This document shows, in pieces, positions 59,526 through 64,000 of a DNA stretch of 64,000 bases; position 1 is the first letter of the stretch, and every line of letters begins with the position of its first letter. A model generated the notes under the pieces. The model did no database searches. It was given only the letters and a program-made list of their open reading frames with translations, and was not told where the DNA came from. The DNA lies in the NCBI GenBank assembly GCA_964553615.1, contig CAZKMA010000024.1, forward strand, positions 1-64,000, written 5' to 3'. The stretch is from DATKUC01 sp964553615. GTDB taxonomy: Bacteria; Spirochaetota; Spirochaetia; DSM-27196; DATKUC01. A program made the position numbers and the translations under genes.

Positions 59526-61728
59526 TGCTCACAGACGGCGCCATTACCGGATTCCCCGAGGAATCAAGCACGAGGTTGCCGAGAGAATCGTGCCGGACCG
59601 TCGTTGTAACCTGCAATATGAGGCTGAGAGAAGGAGCCACCGGATATACCAGTTCTCCGGAAACAACAGTGTTTGCGTCGAACAGAGAGAGTGTTCCGTA
59701 CTTCGCCGGATCATTCAGGAGAGTCGGAATGAACTTGGAGCGTACGTAGGAGATGGAACCGTAGAAGCCGAAGGGAAGAATCTTCTTGTTGACTGAGAGT
59801 TGCAGCTTCAGGTAGTCATCCGGCGCAAACTCGATCTGGCCATTCGATCCCCAGGTCCAGGGCCAGAAGTAGCCGGCCTCGAAGTTGACTGCCTTGAGGA
59901 GTGTAAAGCCCGCCTCGCCATAGATTCCCATGGTGGTGCGCTGGTATTGCGCGGCATTCGGATCTGCAAGGTAGTTGATGACATCCTGCGCATACTGGCC
60001 TCGCATGCGCTCATAGGTCGAGTCATACATGGTCGGCCGGAAGATTCCGTTGAAATTGCGGTATTCGAGCCGATAGGTCAGACCCAGTGCGTTTCCGAAC
60101 ACACCGCTTTCTATTCCATAATTTCTGAGTGAACGTTTTCCGGATGGATCGGTATACAGGAGTGCGTCGGTATGGAAGCCTTGTGCCAGAGTTGTAGCGC
60201 CGACGGTTACCGGATTGCGGAGGTAGGGTACGAGCCCCGCAACGTCTCCGAAGAGAATAATGGAAAACGGATCGGACTCGACGATTGGGAGATCAAGATC
60301 GACAGCGAGGTTGAGGAACAATGGGTTCGCCGTCTGCGTGTTCTGTATGTCGGAGATTACGGACGCCTGAGTGCCCGCCGGCATTGTTGATGTGTCCGGA
60401 AGTTCAGATGCCGGAGCCAGGTCGGTGGCCGCAGAGAGACCGAGGGCAAGCGGAAAGCTCGAACCAAGCGGACGGACGTAGAACCGGCCACCCATTATCT
60501 GCGGATTTGCAAGGTTGTTCACAACGGTCTCGAATCCGACCGTCTTGAAATCAATGCCGAGGTTCAGTCCGACTCGCCGCACGGACGGGAAATCCGAATC
60601 GTTTGCGAAGTTCCGCATGAGAATACCGTGACCGAGCGTCATGTCGTTCAGGTTGCCGACCTTGAAGAAGAAGGGGTCACGCTGCTTTCCCCATTCGACA
60701 TACCGGATCTTGAGCACCAGGTCGGTCAGGAAGTCCTCTGCTCCGGTAATGAGCGTCGGCTGATCGGAGCCGAACGACCACTCGTTGTTCCCGCCGGGTT
60801 TGTACCAGCTGTTTGCATCGAAGAGATTCGAAGAGTAGATAATGGGCAGATAGAGTGCTGCCTTGAGCTTTCCGATCTGAAAGTGGGGCTGAGCAACAAC
60901 CCGGGAGTAGGTTGTTCCGTTGATCGAGACACCGCCGATCTGCAGTCCGAGAAACTCATTGAGAAACGCCATGACACCACTGCCTGCGCCTGAACCGGAA
61001 GAGGACTCGGTTCCCTGCGTCTCTGAAGGCTGGCTCGGCGGTGGAGGTGCCGGTTCATTGGACGTTGACTGGGCAACTTCCTGGTGGCCGGGTACCTGCG
61101 CAACCTTGAGCTTGCTGAAGTCCAGGTTCTTGAAAAGGCTGGCAACTTGCTGTGCGGAAAGCGCAACCGCCTGAAATGTCGGCGCCAGCGCATCCGCGAA
61201 GTGTCCGGCGGTGACCATGAGCGACGGTCCGCCAATCTTGCTGAACTGGACTGCGCCCTCCTTCACGAAAAGAGCATCAGTCTTCCCCGGGATGACCTGC
61301 ATTCCGAAATCGGTACCGCGGACACCCCCAACAGCGGAATGGGTGCGAAACTCGTAATTCGCGCCGGCAAACCGTGCGGCCACCGCACGCAGCGATCCAC
61401 TGTTCAGGGTGAATGCGTTCACTCCGCTCTTGTCGCTTGCCTGGAGGGAATCCACCGTGAAGTCGGAATAGGGCGCGAGCTTTATGATGGTTCCGTTCGG
61501 GTCCAGTCGTAGTTCGGCCGAGGAGTTGCGGGTGGCAATCTGATCGCCCGGTTCCAGCGCCATGCCGAAATTCACGAGCTGGTACTGCATTCCGTCCTTG
61601 TTCGTGATGGTGATCTGCTGACTGTTATCGAAGTATTCGAGAATGGTCGACGGCGCCTTCTGCGCAAACGCAAGCGCCGAGACAAATAAGAGCACAACTG
61701 GCAGAAAAGCCGTTCGTGTGCGTTTCAT
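59503..61728 (-). CDS. Fusion of a FecR domain with an outer-membrane beta-barrel
   Basis: The 741-residue protein has a signal peptide (about 1-22, ending AFAQ), a FecR domain (about 30-175, with SAVGGVRGTDFGMQV), a Pro/Ser/Gly linker (about 220-250) and a long beta-rich part (about 260-741) with alternating aromatic strands, MGGRFYVRPL and a C-terminal Phe, as expected of an outer-membrane barrel. The barrel is related to that of the next gene. The FecR domain would lie in the periplasm. AAGGAGG lies 5 bases before the ATG. Ligand or role unknown. Confidence 0.75.
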   Translation of the reverse strand: MKRTRTAFLPVVLLFVSALAFAQKAPSTILEYFDNSQQITITNKDGMQYQLVNFGMALEPGDQIATRNSSAELRLDPNGTIIKLAPYSDFTVDSLQASDKSGVNAFTLNSGSLRAVAARFAGANYEFRTHSAVGGVRGTDFGMQVIPGKTDALFVKEGAVQFSKIGGPSLMVTAGHFADALAPTFQAVALSAQQVASLFKNLDFSKLKVAQVPGHQEVAQSTSNEPAPPPPSQPSETQGTESSSGSGAGSGVMAFLNEFLGLQIGGVSINGTTYSRVVAQPHFQIGKLKAALYLPIIYSSNLFDANSWYKPGGNNEWSFGSDQPTLITGAEDFLTDLVLKIRYVEWGKQRDPFFFKVGNLNDMTLGHGILMRNFANDSDFPSVRRVGLNLGIDFKTVGFETVVNNLANPQIMGGRFYVRPLGSSFPLALGLSAATDLAPASELPDTSTMPAGTQASVISDIQNTQTANPLFLNLAVDLDLPIVESDPFSIILFGDVAGLVPYLRNPVTVGATTLAQGFHTDALLYTDPSGKRSLRNYGIESGVFGNALGLTYRLEYRNFNGIFRPTMYDSTYERMRGQYAQDVINYLADPNAAQYQRTTMGIYGEAGFTLLKAVNFEAGYFWPWTWGSNGQIEFAPDDYLKLQLSVNKKILPFGFYGSISYVRSKFIPTLLNDPAKYGTLSLFDANTVVSGELVYPVAPSLSLILQVTTTVRHDSLGNLVLDSSGNPVMAPSVSIETQVGF

Positions 61729-61765
61729 GTTAACCTCCTTACTCAGTTCGTACCGACACCTGCCG

Positions 61766-63262
61766 CTAAAAAAGTGAAATCGTTGTTTCGAGCCGGGACG
61801 TGACCGTCCAGGGATTGCCGCCCGGGTTGAACGGGTCGTATTTCAGGTCATACAGGAGCGAGATGATTGCCGGGCCCGCCTTATAGTCGAGCCGTGCGCC
61901 AATGACCGCATTCTCTGCGCTGACGAGCGAGCTGAGGTCGATGATATTCACCTTGTCGTATGTCGCCGCGAGAGCAAATCCCGGTATGACGCCCTGTTTG
62001 AGCTGCAATTCTGCCCGCAGGTGCGGGTGCGCAAAGGTAGATGTAAGTGGATCCGTGTAGCTGGGGTTGAACGGCCCGTCCATGCTGACGGTGAACGCAA
62101 GCTTGTCATCCAGGAGGGAGAAACCAGCCGATCCGAGCCAGCCGACAAAGGCTGGAGTGCTTACTGCCGGTCCGCCCGGAGACACGTAGTTTACGCCGGA
62201 GTAGATCGAATACTTCTCCACGCGGTATAGATCATAGCTCGAGTCGAAGTAGTCCGGTATGAAGTTCTTGCCGATGAATCGGACCTGGGCACCGTAGGTA
62301 ATGATTCCGAAGAGTCTGCCGCCGGCGCCGACCATTTCGCCCTGAGCGAGCTTCTGCTGAACAAAGTCGCCGTACAGTGCAAGGTTGATGATCGGACTGG
62401 TGAGGATGGGAAGCCGCGTGTCCAGTCCCCAGATAAACACCTGCGCGTTGGAAGGAGCGGTGGCTGTCCCCGTCGATGTGTTATATATGCTGTTCGGGTC
62501 CCGCTCGGCAAAGTAGAACGGGTTTCGATCCACGACGAGCGAAGTTCCAATCTGAAGACCGGGAAGTATGGGAGCATTCATCCACGCAAGCGGTCGAACG
62601 TAGAATCGGCCTCCCATGAGGTCCCAGGCGGTCAGGTTTGAAACAATGGTCTCAATACCGACGTAGGGGAACTTGAAGAGATTCCCGTCCAGGTCGAAAC
62701 TCATGCCGAAGAGCTTCCTGCCGGGCAACCACTGGGTATTCGTGTAACCGCCCATGATGTATCCGTTGCCGAGCTGGCCGTTGTCGACCTGACCGAGCAG
62801 GACATAGAGCGGAGCTCCCTTGTGGTCCCATCGGATATAGCGGATCTTTGGAAGATAGAGTTCGAGGAAGCTCGTGTTTCCGTCCGGCACCCAGTCTGCT
62901 TTCCGGACTTCGAACTGATTCTGTTGCGCCCCTGCCGTAAACCGGTAGTTCACCGTAAGGTCGAGGCCCAGGCCGAGTTTCCCGAACGAGAGATCAGGTT
63001 TCAGGCCGAGACTCTGATATGCAATGGTCGGTCCCCCGGTAGCGGGATTCGCCGGGTCGTAGGATGGATTCGAAAACGTCTGAACGCCAATGGTCAGATC
63101 GAGCCCGAACTTCGTTGATGAACTGCTCCCGGAGCCGCCGCTCGCCGGAACGGCCGGCACGGATGGCGCCGTCGATGATTCTGTGCTCTGTGCAAATCCG
63201 CCGGTGGCGGCCAGCACGCAAATTGCGGCGACAATAAATGTATGCCGGATCTTTACTGGCAT
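61766..63262 (-). CDS. Outer-membrane beta-barrel protein related to the barrel of the FecR fusion
   Basis: The 498-residue protein has a signal peptide (about 1-24), a Ser/Gly-rich lead and a beta-barrel with strands such as YIRWDHKGAPLYVLLGQVDNG, IETIVSNLTAWDLMGGRFYVRPL (here in part) and a final Phe. MGGRFYVRPL and the IETIV(S/N)NL segment are shared with the 741-residue protein, so the two are tandem paralogues with and without a FecR domain. GAGGAGGGA precedes the ATG. It was probably transcribed from the -10 box at 63289. Confidence 0.75.
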   Translation of the reverse strand: MPVKIRHTFIVAAICVLAATGGFAQSTESSTAPSVPAVPASGGSGSSSSTKFGLDLTIGVQTFSNPSYDPANPATGGPTIAYQSLGLKPDLSFGKLGLGLDLTVNYRFTAGAQQNQFEVRKADWVPDGNTSFLELYLPKIRYIRWDHKGAPLYVLLGQVDNGQLGNGYIMGGYTNTQWLPGRKLFGMSFDLDGNLFKFPYVGIETIVSNLTAWDLMGGRFYVRPLAWMNAPILPGLQIGTSLVVDRNPFYFAERDPNSIYNTSTGTATAPSNAQVFIWGLDTRLPILTSPIINLALYGDFVQQKLAQGEMVGAGGRLFGIITYGAQVRFIGKNFIPDYFDSSYDLYRVEKYSIYSGVNYVSPGGPAVSTPAFVGWLGSAGFSLLDDKLAFTVSMDGPFNPSYTDPLTSTFAHPHLRAELQLKQGVIPGFALAATYDKVNIIDLSSLVSAENAVIGARLDYKAGPAIISLLYDLKYDPFNPGGNPWTVTSRLETTISLF

Positions 63263-63288
63263 GTGTCCCTCCTCATGCTCTGTGGGCT

Positions 63289-63294
63289 ATTATA
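63289..63294 (-). promoter_or_regulatory. -10 box upstream of the barrel gene
   Basis: A perfect TATAAT on the minus strand, about 27 bases before the ATG at 63262, leaving a leader of about 20 bases with a strong ribosome-binding site. The -35 region at 17 bases (TCGGTA) is poor. Confidence 0.5.
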
Positions 63295-63375
63295 CCTCGC
63301 GAAATTCCATTTACCGAGGACTGTTTCCGAAAATTGCTCCATTCTCACCGATAATACGGCTAATGTCGAGTAGTT

Positions 63376-64000
63376 TTAGAAGGTAAGTCGTCCGGATATT
63401 CCGATCTGCAGCCCAAGAGCAACAATCTGCCCGGAACCCGGCTGGGTAGAATAGGGACTCAGCCCAAATCCGAGCTTTGCAAATACCGAAACATCGCCAT
63501 TCTTCGGGAGTGTGAACGCCGTACTGTGTCCAACCGTGAAGGTCAGGTTGGAGCTCAACGGCGCGCTCGTCCAGTTGGCCGAGAGTTCCTCCCGATGCGC
63601 CAGGTAGGCGCCTGCAGCGAGCGCCGCATGAAGTGCCGGGATGCCGAAAAGGTCCTGCGGATGAGTTCTCCACGTGTATGCGAGCTGGCCCGTGTCCGAA
63701 TACGTGGTCCCTGCCTGAGTGGTATCGGTACCCGGCAGAACGTTCGAGGGCTGCACGTCCACGGAGAAGCTATTGTTCAGTATTACGGAATCTTCGCCGG
63801 TCACGTTGACCGTTGCGTTCAACAGATGGTAGAGCGACCAGCTGAGGCCGGTCGTGGTGGTATCGGAGGTGAAACTCATATCCACGGATGATGAGATGCT
63901 TTCGCTCCGGTAAAAGGGAAAGATAGGGTAGGCGCCCAACCTGCCGAATATGTTGATTGCAGTATTCGTAATCGAGGCGCCGATTGTGCGGGAATCTGAA
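63376..64000 (-). CDS. Outer-membrane protein, C-terminal part (cut by window edge)
   Basis: The reading frame is open through the right edge, so the N-terminus is missing; the last 208 residues are present. The part begins with ITNTAINIFGRLGAYPIFPFY and continues as alternating strands (LSWSLYHLLNATVNV, YTWRTHPQDLFGI, SVFAKLGFGLSPYS) to a C-terminal Phe. This is typical of an outer-membrane barrel. ATG or TTG codons inside the part (e.g. 63939) are not the true start. Function unknown. Confidence 0.7.
   Translation of the reverse strand, partial: SDSRTIGASITNTAINIFGRLGAYPIFPFYRSESISSSVDMSFTSDTTTTGLSWSLYHLLNATVNVTGEDSVILNNSFSVDVQPSNVLPGTDTTQAGTTYSDTGQLAYTWRTHPQDLFGIPALHAALAAGAYLAHREELSANWTSAPLSSNLTFTVGHSTAFTLPKNGDVSVFAKLGFGLSPYSTQPGSGQIVALGLQIGISGRLTF

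Overview
The window is a gene-dense bacterial chromosome segment: about 50 protein genes, no gap over 190 bases, and no rRNA, tRNA, CRISPR array, insertion sequence or phage gene that I can see. Gene content points to a spirochaete (Spirochaetota, Spirochaetales-like). Indicators are a Treponema-type trans-2-enoyl-CoA reductase (FabV/Ter), tandem DUF115 (MptE/Maf-like) proteins behind a very acidic protein, DUF1015 and DUF4032 proteins, several FecR-domain proteins without a FecI sigma factor, and outer-membrane barrel proteins whose C-termini end in Phe. This assignment is an inference; no marker gene settles it.

Layout. 1-10.7 kb: mainly minus strand, with the murD 5' end, an unknown gene, a divergent FecR protein, a degenerate kinase-like membrane protein, the AMMECR1/MEMO pair, the RqcH-type NFACT protein, a macro-domain protein, folC, a divergent hisD homologue and a small membrane protein. 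10.8-20.2 kb: plus strand, with fabV, xylA plus a ROK regulator, RNase Z, and a four-gene ABC/GldG/DUF4340 export-type operon. 20.2-30.7 kb: a membrane protein with a decayed GGDEF domain, a second MEMO protein, a minus-strand operon (acidic 760-residue protein, GAF-like/decayed GGDEF protein, two DUF115 proteins), and an FtsB-like protein. 30.7-38.5 kb: a DUF1015 protein divergent from a GH20-like protein, an alkaline-phosphatase-superfamily protein, and a CUT1 sugar ABC transporter (two permeases and a binding protein). 38.6-41.8 kb: a VanY-type carboxypeptidase and Lon. 42-47.5 kb: plus-strand recO, pyrimidine-nucleoside phosphorylase, recJ, M23 peptidase and rpsU, closed by a strong terminator. 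47.5-54.7 kb: a FecR protein, a 63-residue orphan protein, a C-terminal processing protease, an inositol monophosphatase, a lipoprotein, a DUF4032 protein, a metallophosphoesterase and a TPR/Mrr-like fusion. 54.8-64 kb: two TPR proteins, then minus-strand mutL behind a FecR-barrel fusion, a related barrel and a third, partial outer-membrane protein.

Working together: much of the window is envelope biology (MurD, VanY, M23, CtpA, FtsB, FecR proteins, barrels), with DNA repair and RNA/protein quality control (RecO, RecJ, MutL, RNase Z, Lon, RqcH) and sugar use (XylA/ROK, CUT1 transporter).

The most unusual signals are not a single new gene system. First, at several genes without a Shine-Dalgarno sequence, a -35/-10 pair with exactly 17 bp spacing sits so close to the start codon that the mRNA should be leaderless; two divergent gene pairs show it on both sides. 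Second, rpsU lacks a normal start codon at the position where a perfect Shine-Dalgarno and family alignment put it (AUC instead). Third, there are paralogues or homologues that have lost active-site residues (MEMO, HisD, GGDEF, kinase), a 25-bp inverted repeat between two convergent genes, and a small solitary gene with its own strong ribosome-binding site and terminator.
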